A stretch of 64,000 nt of DNA from Brugia malayi (taxonomy: Eukaryota > Nematoda > Chromadorea > Rhabditida > Onchocercidae). Under the pieces are notes generated by a model, which was not told where the DNA came from, made no database searches, and saw only the letters and a program-made list of their open reading frames with translations. Below are positions 1 to 13,400 of this stretch, piece after piece. The position numbers and the translations under genes were made by a program. The DNA lies in contig NW_025062477.1 of the NCBI RefSeq assembly GCF_000002995.4, positions 9,768,649 to 9,832,648 of the forward strand, read 5' to 3'. Within the stretch, counting starts at the first letter, position 1. Every line of letters begins with the position of its first letter.

Positions 1-1425
1 GAAATTGGTTCGTCACATGTGAAAACTTTGTGAAGTTATGCCTAAGTAATGCCGCACAATGTTCGACACAGTAGAACATATTTAGTCCTATTTTTTCAAA
101 TTTGGTACAGCTTCAAAGAGTGAAATTCTTTAGTTGCATAAATTCTTTATCTGTTGCAGAAAATTAATACATCACGGTTCGAGACTTATTAAGTACTTGT
201 TAACTTAGGTGAAATAAAGGATTAAGTTAGTATGTCTTTTGCACTATTTTTTTTTCTGGCCAATTCATATTTCTATTCAATCTAAAAACTGGTAAAACCC
301 TTGTCTTAATCGGCGAAAAAATTGAAAATATAAATGTTAGATTTTAATTTTACTCTCAAAGACTTCCTCACAAGGAATATTTAAAGTCTCTCAACAAATG
401 TTTTAAAGTACGTATGGTTACATCGTATTTTCGTTTTCTAAACCATTATTTTCAATGAATTTTAAAATAATGGCATGACAGTAACGTAGTGGAAAGAATT
501 TTCAGTTTTAAAGAAGTCCATACAAATACTATTTGGGTTGTTAGTTGTCCGAAAAACTTTTGTTTTCTTTTAAAATCTTTATCAACTTAATTTCTCTTTG
601 CCTTTTATGCTTATGATCTCCTGTACCACTCTATTTTTCGAAAATTTATTTAGAATTCAGAAAAATGAAAGGATTAGTTGAGTAATTTTATGCTTATTGA
701 AATAAAAATTAACAGACCTCTCCGAATATTTTGATTATGCTAAAGAAACTAAAGAAATGGTGGTTCATTAAGTGACATCATTCTTTGTGCAAAAGATTCT
801 TAAACGATGTTTTCAAACTGTCATTGGACATCATTTTGGACATTGTTTCAACTATAATATTAGTGCATTAGCTGCAACAATCAAATATTTCAATGCTAAC
901 AGTAGAATCCAAAAACAAAATTGGAATCGAAAAATGGCGTTTGATTGTTTTCTCTAACACACAGTTGGATAATTGTAGGAGTTGGAGAATAGTGCAGTTA
1001 AGTTTCTATAGAAGCCACTATTGCATTAATTTCGTCGCCTATTCCATTAAGCTAATGAATAAGCCACGTGAGCAAAATTTCAATTTATAGAGGTAATTTG
1101 TTTGTACATTGAGAGGACAAAGTCGAAAACCTGATTTTAACACTAATAAAATCAGCCCTTCACTAATATACCATCCAGCAATGACAACACTGCGAATCTT
1201 CGGCCAATTAATTTCAACCCATACAGCAAAATGCTGCGACTCTTTAACTACACCACTTGCTTGCATTTCTGCATGTTTTATTAAAATATATCATTCTTGT
1301 TAGTTACAAAATTACCTCAGGTGGTTTACTCACAGATGCAGTATCTATGAGAGTTGATTACCCATGCTTTCAATTTCAAAAATTTGATTTCACTGATTCT
1401 GTGTTTTATTGTCATTTACTTTCAG
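1..1425. other. Non-coding stretch, probably an intron of zfh-2
   Basis: I see no convincing exon here. The open frames on either strand are short, AT-biased and lack paired splice signals. Because the next exon starts with a good acceptor and is in an internal phase, this stretch is most simply part of an upstream zfh-2 intron whose 5' exons lie outside the window. Confidence 0.5.
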
Positions 1426-4400
1426 GAGCATAAAATAGCGGAAGAAGCAATTGAGCGGCTGCTTTTGAATACCGCGTCATCAAGTCTGCTCAACGATTCA
1501 GCATCTGATAAGAGGTAACCCTCACAATATTTTTCCGGTAATCAGTTCAGATAAACTTAATATATATGATAAATCAAAATAAACAAAACTAGAAGAATAC
1601 CGTCATGTTTATGATAAGACACAAGACAAAGCATGAACATATATCAATTTTATATACAAATGCTTTTGTCATAAGCCATATTTTGATTACAGAATAGGTA
1701 CCTGTTCAAATGGCACTAATTGTAAAAAAATATTAATAATTCATGGTGGTTTTGTCGAAAAGGGAATGATTTTGATAGCTTGCATAGAGAACGCATGGGT
1801 CTTATGATAATTAGTAGACTCATTATTTTCAGTAGATGACGATATTGAAGATTTGCAAAGAAAAATTGATCACATTTTAGATGGTTGTCCTTCCAGTCTC
1901 AATTTGGTGGGACTAGTGTTGCTTGAGATTTCACATTTATTTCCAGTATTGGTGCCAGGCGTTAGCGTTGTATTACTTGACTAGTTCCATCTTTATCATT
2001 ACGATGCCACATGTTAGCATTATTTACAACAGATAACCCATATCTTGAAATTAACTTGTTTTGCACAGTTTTAAATTATTTTATCGCTTTAAAAATGGAC
2101 TATTACTAAGTTTCAAATTTATGAGAAGTAGAAGTGGAAGAATTACGAATACAATTATATATTGAAAATGGGAGTATGTCTTAACATTACCAAAGCAATT
2201 TATAAATAGGTAAGCTTGGCTAGAATAAACTATTCAAAAGTGAGCCAAGCAACTGGGTTAGAAGATAGCTGTCGGAAATTAGAAATTTAAAAAGTCATAT
2301 GTGTTGCGTTGATTAAAGCAAGCCTATCATATGATATACGTCCGATGCACTTTTTGCTTGCCGTGAGAGAGCTCTCTTTTCTTTTCATAAAATGCCCTAT
2401 TTCATTCATGACGTATTTTTGTAAGGGGAAAAGCAGTAGCGGCGTTTCAGTGGTTCGAAATCTGCTTGTTTTTTTTACAGCCATTTTCCCAGCCGCATCA
2501 TTTGGTATGAGCTGATGCTGTACCCTTTTCCGTTTCCTCATCCCATCTCCTTCGATTTGCACTAATTTCCATAATTCCACCAATTGTTTGTGTTGTAACA
2601 TGCAGTGCGTTCGATTAAGATGGCACCTCTTCTCTTTCTATTTCTCTTTTGAAAGTTTGAATCTGATTTCCAACTTCATTTCCAATCTCCCTCAATTAGC
2701 TATTTGTCTAAAGGAAGTGAGAACTCTGTTTTATTGATTCAATAAAATCTGTCAGTGCAATTTTTAATTGTATGTTTCAATGAACATTTGGGCTGCTAGA
2801 ATTCGCCTAGTATGCGCAGTGATACGTGTGATACGTAGATCTAAAGTACCACCTTGCTGTGTTACGGTAGTACCAATCTCTACAAGCAGACGCGCAGCGC
2901 AATGTGCTTTTATCACCAACGTTACATGCTGATACCAAAAACATTGGCTGTTTTGAAGTGTCTTTTACAAAAACAGATTATCGTCGACGCACGTGTTATT
3001 ACGTTATGATTAAAATAGCTTTGAATGATTGTATACTTAAAAGGAAAGTAAATCTTCTCTCATTCTTCTCAGTGAATTTACCATGATCGCTGCCGAATGG
3101 TTTCTATTCCATAAGCGTCAAATGCACATATAATATGCACCTTTTTTCTTTTTTAATTTTAGCTTTTTTCTTCAGTTTCTAGTGAAAGCTTCCATTCCTA
3201 ATCCTCTTTGAAACATACAAATTTTTTAGTCAATTCATAAATTATTGGGTAGAAAATCTTAAAGCCACACAGTTTTTCAGTAACATCCACTAATTGTAAT
3301 ATATAAAAATGTCCTTAATGATAAATATTAAAAAAAAAATTTCCTGAATTTATCTTCTCTTCCTTGACTTAAAATTGTAGTGTTATAGTGTTAATAAGTA
3401 TGTCTTAAATCTTGAAAGAGATAATACAAAGCTTATTTCATACTGAATATTCCGATTTGGTTTAACTTTCACAAAAGTGACATGCTAAGTGGTAAGCAAG
3501 AACTGTAAGACTTGCGGTCTTTGGACTGGAGTTCTTTGTCCTTAACCTGGAATCTATATTTCCCACCATAATACATGGAATTCGCTAAAACTTATTTCCG
3601 AACTTATATTCGTGTACGAGTTTTTTCGCTTACTTATATCTAGTATTTAAATAATGAAAAGGTACTGTTCGTTCATATGTCTGAAATGATTTGTTTAGCT
3701 AACTTAGTTTCGAAACCTTAATATTTTTGCTTCTAAAGTACTTTCTCTTGCATATCAGAAAATGGTGGCAATGATTATTCTGGTTTAAATTGAAATTCTT
3801 TAAATTTGCATTAGCTCACCAATCTAATAGTTCATAATGATCCGAAATTCACCACATCAGCATCGGTGCAATTATTGTTGTAAGGGATGGGGGGAGGGAG
3901 GTTTAACATCACAGGAGACGCTTCCACTGCCCCTAGTTTTGGAGTTTAATTGGAATTGCTAATGAGAAAAGGAAAGCCGTTTATGTGGTTGGTGATGCTT
4001 CATACTTTTGATTTATTTATTGTATCATTCTGTAGTCAGAATGTCTACTCCGGATGAGTATTGCTGTTAGCCTGTTCATCTATTTAAAATTTGTTAATTT
4101 ATTTCTACATTTTTATAATTCATTGATGGATACTGAGGAAATAAGACTTTTTAAAATTTATTCTTCCTTGCTTACTGATTTCATTGATGCTTGTTGTTCA
4201 TATTCCACCCGTTACTGATTTCAATAATAGCTCTGTTGTGACTCTTGCTCATCATTATCATTTTCACAAATTTAGCGTATGCAAAGCGCACTACATTTTA
4301 CAATTTGGAACCTGTTCAGTATTTTAGTCATAGTGCAGAAACCAGCAAGCGACGAAATATCAGTATTGTTTTTGCCAGTGTCATTGCTACCACAATTGTG

Positions 4401-7400
4401 ATTGTCATTGTTATTAGCATCGATGTCACATTGTTATTTATGATCTGTTATGAATGAGCAACCAAATTTACAGTTTGAAAAAGAAAACGGATCGGCAAAT
4501 TTACCGTTACCATTGCTCACAGTGCTCGTTGGCATTTCGTACCGAACAACGTCTTGCCAGTCACGCTTTGCACCACACATTCCGGTCTAGTAGCCGTTGT
4601 ACCAAATGTGATCAAAGCTTCCGCTCTCATGAACTACTGAAAAGACACAATGCTCAGGAACACACCAATGGTCAGTTCTTTTTCTGCAATCTTTTTGCCA
4701 TTAGATCTCTTCTTATTTGGATTTTTCTCCAAACCACTATTTTGAAATGTAAATCCTTTCCTTGACATTTCTAAGATCTTTTTTCAACTATTTTTCATGA
4801 ATAGCCGGAATCTTCCCAATCTTGTTAATATGTTGTAATAAGTTTCTGCAGTACCAATATTCCATCAGAATTTGACTAGTATACATTTTCCTACTATTAT
4901 TGATTGAATAGTATAGGCTGTAATTTCGGAGAACTTGAGACGTCTATATCACAATTTGTCGTTTTAGGTAAAACTTATAATTCACCGACCACAAGCTTGT
5001 GTCATTCCCAGTTAGTGGAAGCAGCAATCGATGATAAAACGGAGACTGATCAAGTTAATCCACTAAGGTGATTTCATTTATTCAATTTCATAAATATATT
5101 GATTCCCAGTTTTTTGGATTACGTACTTTCTGGAGAAGATTGAGATTTCGGGAGTTTGAGATTCTGAGAGATTTGAGTGATCTGAATACTAAATTATAAA
5201 TTATATTTGCAGACCTTTCAAGTGTGAACTATGCAAGGAGAATTTTGAACAAAAGCATCAACTGTTGATGCATTATAACTCAGTAACACATCTTCATAAA
5301 GCTAAAAAAATGCTCGAGGAACAGTCGAATAGCTTTCAACCTAGTGCACAGGTTAAAATTTTTGTTTCTTTTGGTCTTTCTTTTTCTCCTTTTAATTCCT
5401 AAATCCTTTTTTCAACTCAGTTTACTTCTCGGAAATAGTTAAGTTAACTCAATGAATTACTAAACATTTTAGCGTTAATTTTATTTCAGATTTTGGCAGC
5501 ACTACAAGCGTCAACAAGTTCTCAATCGTCACATGGAAGCTCAAAACCATTCAAATGTAATCTATGCAAATTGGGTTATGGACTTGGTTCTACTTTAGAT
5601 ATACATATAAGGTACTCGAGAAATTGAAATTGTAAATGCATTTGTTGTATTTAAATGTAAAGGCAAATGTACTCAGTGGAAGTACTTCGTCGTTTTATTA
5701 CTCCATGAATATTATTTTCTAGTTCGTAGTTTTGCATTAGTATCTATAATGAAATTTTTACTCATAACTGAAGATAGATCATTTTATGGTAGCATCTAAA
5801 GTTTTGAGATTACTTTTTCTTTAAACAGTTTTTTTTTAATTAAAAAAAAAATTATTGCTTTTTTTTGAAACTGTACACTTATAATTGCTTTTCGGATTAT
5901 AAGTTGTGATATTCTGTTCTTTTTACCTAACAAATTATACTTAGATTCAGCTCTTGTTATCAAAGATCAGCTAAATTGGATCATAGTACAGTAATGGTAT
6001 GATTTTGGTCATCTGATGCGTATTGAACTCTTCAGATCTGTTGCACATCAGTCGCGCTTAACGAAAATAGCTGAGCTCCTAGCACAAGGTGAAATTGATG
6101 GCTGCAAATCGATCATAGAACAACCAGGCGGGCCAACACAAACAGCATTAGCTGAATTAGCTACCAAACATGATTCTACCACTGATCCAGTGCAGGTATA
6201 TTCTGCTTTCTTGATCAAATTTACTTGATAAGTTGACTACTATGTTTCCATATCATGTGACGTTATTGTTAACAATCTTTTACGAAATATGCACCTTGAA
6301 AAAAAAGTTTTATGTAAGTTAATAAACTATTTCTACTATCTCCCATAATATCCCTCCATCACTGTTAATGACATTTTTGCATGTTCTCACCTTTACTTTC
6401 CTAGCTACTTCAAATTTGTCACATATCTTACCAAATTTCACAACAAGTCATGTCTCATGGACAAAAAATACAGTATCTGTAGTAAGTCGTTGCCCTAGTA
6501 AATATTATGCAATCATCATAACCACAGTTCATGAATTTAATCGATGGTGTCATATCTCAACATTGTATCTCCCAAAGCTCCCACGATATTTTTGTAGCAG
6601 TTATGATATCTCAGTACCATACTAAGAATAGTGTTTTAGAAAAGGACTCCACTAATTGTTGAGTATTCTTTTTCTACAGGTTTAAAGGCTCAATTTTCAT
6701 TTACATGGCGAGCAGTTTACAAAATTAATCACTGAATTATTGTATCCTTGCCCACACTGTATTCCCTTCTTTTTCTAATCCTCTCACAGTTTTCAACACT
6801 TTGATAAGTGGGATGATTGAGATAGTGGGTGGTGGTAATAGCTCCAATTGCTTCTCATTGATTTTTCTTTCCTTTTTTTTTGATATTCCTATAAATTTAA
6901 TACACTTGGAGAGTTCCGATGTTAAACTCAATTTATTTGTGCGCTGTTAAATTTCACCGCAGTGAAAACAGTATGTCAATGAATTCCTGTTTACGTGCAT
7001 GCATCATATTCGAACATTGCCCGAAGTCTCATGACCTTTTAATGCTGCTACGGTCTAGACTAAATCCGTTACTACTGCCATCAATTTTCGGTTGATCTGT
7101 TTATTACTGAGGGGAAAAATTTCCCTGATTACTAATTTTTATTCATCGAACATTTGTCTCGGCAGTATATTGCAGTGGGTCATCAGCTGGTGGATTTCTT
7201 CCATCTCGTGGAGGTACACAGTGGATCTATATATCTACAGACAAAGTTCAGTCGACCATTTATATATTACATTTCATTCCCTTCTACTGGACAATGAATG
7301 AGGAATCTGCGACGATTCAATCGGCTTCATTTCATTTTCTTTCTCTTTCCTCTTCTTGACAATTGTATGTTCTCTATACTATTTCAAACTCTCACCCTCC

Positions 7401-10400
7401 ATCATGCTCACTGTCTTTAGTGCTGCTGATCTTATATTCCTGTATTATTTCCTCACAAGCGTCCCTGACCTCTCTCTCCTTCGTATTTTCAGTTTCACTC
7501 TCTTTTGGACATTAATCATCATAATAATTACCGTATAATCTAACGGATAAATGCTAATAATTCGTGTATGCGTACGTATGTGTGTCATATAATATACGTG
7601 TGTGTGTATGTATGTATGTTTGAAAGAAAGATATATGCAATTGCATTCCGTGATTCAATCAGTTGGCGGTACTCTGCCAGTGAAAGCTCCAGCGTTCTCT
7701 GCGCTAACTTTCAAGTTTGGTCCCCTCAAAGAGTGGGAAAATTTTCAAAAATCCAGAAAAAAATTGACAAAAATTTGACTATTTATTAATAGAGAGTCGA
7801 TACCAAGGCACTTCCTTCATTCCATTCCCGTTCTCTTTGTCTCTCTTTCTTCCTTTGTTATTCATAATTTTACAGAAAAACAATATTATTATGCATTCAT
7901 TTGAAGAATAACTGCTCAAAAGATTGGAAGTTTAGATTGTTTGTTACTGGAAATGCTTGAAAATTATCTGCATTAAGTATAGTAGTATTTCTCCCAGTAA
8001 TATTCATGAAATTTTCAAATTCCGAAACACTCAATTGGATTAAATACAGCATTACTGTTCACTGTCTGATAAGAAGTAAAGTCACCACAAAATTGTTTGT
8101 ACTGATCATAGTTGGACAATATCTGGATAATCATTTTCACTGTAATATTATTTTTAGTTTTATCCTATGTGTATTTTTCAGTTGGTTGTAATTTAAAATA
8201 AGTCTCATATAACATTAAATGTCTCGAAATTTGTTTTAGTTTCGGCATGATTTAAATAATGTCTTTAAAGAAGCTGAAATCAACAACCAATCCAATTTAT
8301 ACTATTGTTTGACAACGAATCCTAAAGTGGTGGCTTTATCAGCTTTCCAATTCTTATCCAAAAATATATAAAAAAATTTCCCATCGGGAATAAAAATGCA
8401 GAGATTTGAAAAACGATTGATTATCTAGTCCAAAATTCAATGTTGTAGAATGGGTTGGAGCAACAGCAACAGCAGCAGCAGTCAACCTTGGCGATGATCA
8501 ACATGCTGAATATGGCGCAACTTTTGTCGATAGCATCCGCTGGTCAAGCCGCCCTGCCGAATGATATTCCAGCAGCGACGACTTCGCAAGCTCATTCAGC
8601 ATTAGCGACCATAGCCGCTGGATTTCCGCCTATTATCACCCCATTTGGAACTTTGAGTTAGTTGCTTCCACAAGTTGACAGGCTTTCTTGCAGAACCAGA
8701 ACAGAAAGTCTGATAACTCATCAAGTATGAAATGTTTAAAGATTTTTTGATGCGTGATTCCTGTTTACTTCCTTTGGATTGAGATTGATATTACAAGGAA
8801 TACGAAACTTCTTCAGTTGCATTCCTCAAATTACACATCAACTTCAGCTGACCGCCCAAATTTGAGTAGTGAGATTCAGCCTCACTGATTTTCTTTATCA
8901 ATTATTAAATGAGAAAAATCTCAATATATTACATAGTTCAATTACAAATTCTCTTCTTTCTTGAACTTTTTCTGACCTTCTTTGTATGGAATTTTGTAAA
9001 TGAATGAACGTATTCAGCAATATTTTCCTGATTTTTTTCATCTATTTTAGATTTTTTCTTCCAAGTTTTGAAAGAATTTGGAATGCAGCGTATCTTGTTT
9101 CTTTATATTTCTGCTCACCCTATCTGAATTTTCTGATATTTTACTAAACTTCTATCAAAAAATGAATGAGTCGCACATTATTCTAGATCAGTTTTTTCAC
9201 GTATCCTCTTTATCCACATACGCTATCTAAACATTTTGCGAGGTTGTTGTTATTGATGCAAAAGAATATTATACAACAAAAACTTCACCCGCATATTTTA
9301 CAGAACAATTACCAGCTTCAATCGACGGTGCTACTGCCGATTTTGCCACAAAAACAACTAGTGAACAATCCATCATATCCATCGATGATGAGCGAACTCC
9401 TCGTACCGGCTCTGCTTTTCGCAAGATGCTTGAAACCTATGGTTAGCTGAGTTGCTGTTTTTAGCTGAAGTCGTTTTCACAGAATGCATGTTTACTGAAA
9501 TCTTAATTTTCAGTTAAGGTTTTTGTAATTGTAACAAACAGTAATATTTGTAGTGACGAAATTTTAGAAGCATTACTGACTTCAAGCACAGACTTTCCAG
9601 GTTTCGATGTAGTGATGCAGTATAATGAAGATCTAGAGCAGCCGCGGCGCAAATTGGACACATTGCCGGATGAAACAATTCCGGATTTAAATCGCGCTGA
9701 ATGCACAAAGTGCAACAAAATGTTTAGCAGTATCTGGGTACTTAAGGCTCATTATGAAGAGGTAGGGAAATTTTGTCGATTATTCAATCAATAAGTAGTT
9801 TTTTGAATCAAGCCTTCCTATCTCCGCCGCACTTGTTCGCTTCCAAACTGGTTTCTTTTCGGCATTCTTGATATCTTATCATTTCCTAGCTCTATTTATA
9901 TCCTAGCAATCATTTTCGATATAATATCTAAAAAGACATATAGTAATTATATAACTTTTGAGGCTTAATTTATGAAAATCTGTTATCACTGTTTACTTAT
10001 TTCAGATGCATGAAAATACCGTACCGGTGACAGAGATTGAGAAATTTGCCAAACGATTGCATGAAGCGTTGGATGAGAGCGAAGAAAAGGAGAACGACGA
10101 GAGTGATTTGAGCGTTGAGCAGCAGAATACCGTGGTACCTATCACGACACCAGTAGTTGCAGTATCTGGGACTAAAAAAAGAACTCTGGGAAGGGATGAA
10201 CTACCACTGAGCAGTAGTCATGACGCTGAATTAAACACCGACCATGGATATTTATTCAGTCAAGCTACAACGGCTTCAGCGACAGCTGACGATGATAAGT
10301 ACATACTCGAAGTAAAAATCTATACATAATTCCAATAAACTGATGGCTTTCTTACTTTCTTACAGTTTTCTAAGAAAGAGTTCTATTGAAGGGAACGTTT

Positions 10401-13400
10401 CTATCGTCTGTCAAATAAAAAAAAAAAAAAAAAAGAAAAAAAACTCAATATATGCAAATGCTTCAACTAAAACGCAGACGAATTTCGATACAGGATCCCA
10501 TGTGCGAGATGACTGCTATGAATTAAAGTGAAATTTGGAATATATCAAAAGTCCAAAAATTGATACGAAGTTTCGATTTTATTTCACATCAATTAAATTT
10601 AGACGAAGAAGTTGAAAGAGGACACGCGATCTAGTTCAGCCGGTGCTACACCTCGGCCGTCGACATCCAAGGATTCATCAGATTTGAACAGTCAGTTGGC
10701 GATGATGAGTATGCTCGGATTTCCATTTATACCAAATCCTTTCATGCCGCTGATGCCGCCTGATTTTTTTACAAATCCACTTTTTTCCGTATCACCGAGT
10801 GCCGCTACAACTGCATCGCATGGTATGATTAAGGTTTGAAGGAAATTTGCTATACAAAGGGCAAGGTTGCAGAATGGATTTACTTCAGTAATTATTACTA
10901 TTTTGACTTGCATCCATTCGTTTATATTTTATTTTTTTATTTTGTTAACTTCTTTTTAATTTTTTGTTCTTCAGCGTTCCCTAATGCATCACCAGCTAAA
11001 AGAGCTCGGACGCGGATTACCGATGACCAACTGAAAATTTTGCGGCAGTATTTTGACATCAATAATTCACCTAGTGAACAACAAATCAAGGAAATGTCTC
11101 TAAAGGCGCAACTTCCAGAAAAAGTTATAAAACACTGGTTTCGCAATACATTATTCAAGGTCACAATTTATTTTAAAATGATAAGGGTAAACAATTACTC
11201 ACTTCTTTGCTTAATAATCGTTAGTGAACAAATGATTCCTTATCCTGATATCCTAGACTTTTGATTAAGGATTTTGTATATAATGTTTAAATAATGGGAA
11301 AGTTAGATGTTTTTTTGGATATTTTTGTTTACGCTTTTCCATTATAACTATAGTGATTTTTTTGGATATATTTTATTTTCAATTTTCAGGAACGACAGCG
11401 TGACAAAGATTCTCCGTATAATTTCAACATTCCGCCACAAATGAGCATTGATTTGGACACTTACGAAAAAACCGGCGAAACAAAAATAACTACTCTTAAA
11501 ATTGAGGTCTTTTTCGGTCTATAAAGAAAAAAAAGTGACATACAGTCAAGAAATCCTTAATTTTATTTTTAACGCTAATAACTTTATTTTAAAGGTTGAC
11601 TGCTGTAAAATTCTTTACTTTCAGACAGAAGAAGAATCGAAACCACAATTGTTGCAAACATCCGAGAATCCGGTAAATATAAGTGGTGTAGGAGGTGTAG
11701 GAAATGCAATATCTTCTACAAATGTTCAAACCGCTCAAATTCATTCATCGTCAGCAGCATGCAATAATCCCTTCGCCACTTTCTTGCATGATGACAAAAA
11801 CATTTCGTCTATATTATCAAGTACTTTTTGCTTGTGAAAACCGACTTTTTTTACAAATTAAATCTTCACATTAAAAAAAAGGTATAGGAGACTACGAAGA
11901 GATCTGAAGATTTGATTCTGCCCCTAAACAACTAGTGTTTGCGGCTAGTGGTTGTTACAGGACCGCTGTTGTCTAATTATTAGTAAATTTGGATTTGAAA
12001 AATTTTTAAAAAGTTTACTTTTACCAAATTTTTTAAAGATTTACCATCTGCGAATTCGGTAACTGGGCGTCGTGCCAATCGAACTCGTTTTACGGATTAC
12101 CAGTTGCGGACATTACAGCAGTTTTTTGATAAGCAAGCTTATCCGAAAGATGATGACTTGGAAGTTTTGTCGAAAAAACTTCAGCTTAGTCCACGAGTTA
12201 TTGTTGTTTGGTTCCAGAATGCTCGACAGAAGGTACATAATAAATATTGTTTATTTTGAGATCACCACTTTTTTCGACAAATAAAAATCATGGAAGGTAA
12301 ACTTTATATCTGAATCGGCTGGCTTCTTTTTACTTGATACTCCCAAATAGTTGTAACAATCTGCTTGCATTAACCTTGATATGATAAAAAGCCCTTTTCA
12401 GGCTCGGAAAATATACGAAAATCAACCAACGTCAAGCAATGACGATCGTTTTATGAAAACACCAGGAAGTAATTTTCAGTGTAAACGATGTCAGTTAGTA
12501 TTTCAGCGATATTATGAACTGATACAACATCAGCAGAAATTGTGCTACAAGGATGATTGCGTGGCGCAACAAAAAGACAATAAAGTATATTTATGTTTGC
12601 TTTTTTGCTATGGTCTTTACTTTTGTTATAGTCTTTTGGTCAGGGTTACTTTACTGTCTGTTACATAAATGACCATAATTATAAACTGTTTTTAAGGGAA
12701 TTACGTTGGAATGTTTGTCTTTATTACTGCAGGCCGTTGAAGAGAATTTAAGTGAAGATGAGAAGACCAACCTGGAAAATCTACGTGAAGCGCGGTTGAG
12801 TACCACATCAGTTGCAACAACTAGTCATGCAACTACTTTAGGTGGAGCATTAGCTCAGCTTATCGGTACTACATCATCGGCAACTGCTGTTGATAGCAGT
12901 CAAACAGAATTTTTGAAAATTCAAGCACCAACCAAGCCGCAGGATCCATCCATGAAGCTAGTAAGATTTTTCTCTTTTCTTGTCATTTTGAATTCATTTC
13001 CTTCACTTTCCAGTTTCTAAATTATCTTCATTTATTAGGTTTAACCTAAAACCTATTTTCCCACCATTTTTAAAAACAATTTGGAAATAAATCGGCAGTA
13101 TTTTAAAATTGTTCTAGATCGGCCGGTAGATTAAAGTTAATGATTAAACAGTATCCTGAATATTTTTCAAGAAACTGATAATTGGTAGTGTATGAAATAA
13201 CTTGGCTGGATGTTCGAGCAGGTCTTTTTATTTAGATATGAAATGCCTGTGCAGTAGTTTTTACCACGATAGCGTAATATACTGTACAAACTGCGGAAGA
13301 ACTTTAGTTAAAAAGGATGTGGGCATATGGTAGGCGCATCCTTTTTAATTAACAAAGTGAACTAAATCTTCTCATCGTTCAGAAGGTAAGGGATAAGCAA

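Noticed and set aside
1834..1983. Acidic stop-free segment ([17 protein letters not shown]) after TTTTCAG
   Set aside because: Its phase fits neither the exon ending at 1514 nor the one starting at 4474, and no good donor in the needed phase follows. Kept out of the zfh-2 model.
6368..7538. Several 60-85 codon frames inside a zfh-2 intron
   Set aside because: Low-complexity hydrophobic translations without paired splice sites; the flanking zfh-2 exons join in phase without them.
7565..7622. GT/ATGT-rich run as a tandem repeat of note
   Set aside because: Short, degenerate and inside an intron; an ordinary microsatellite.
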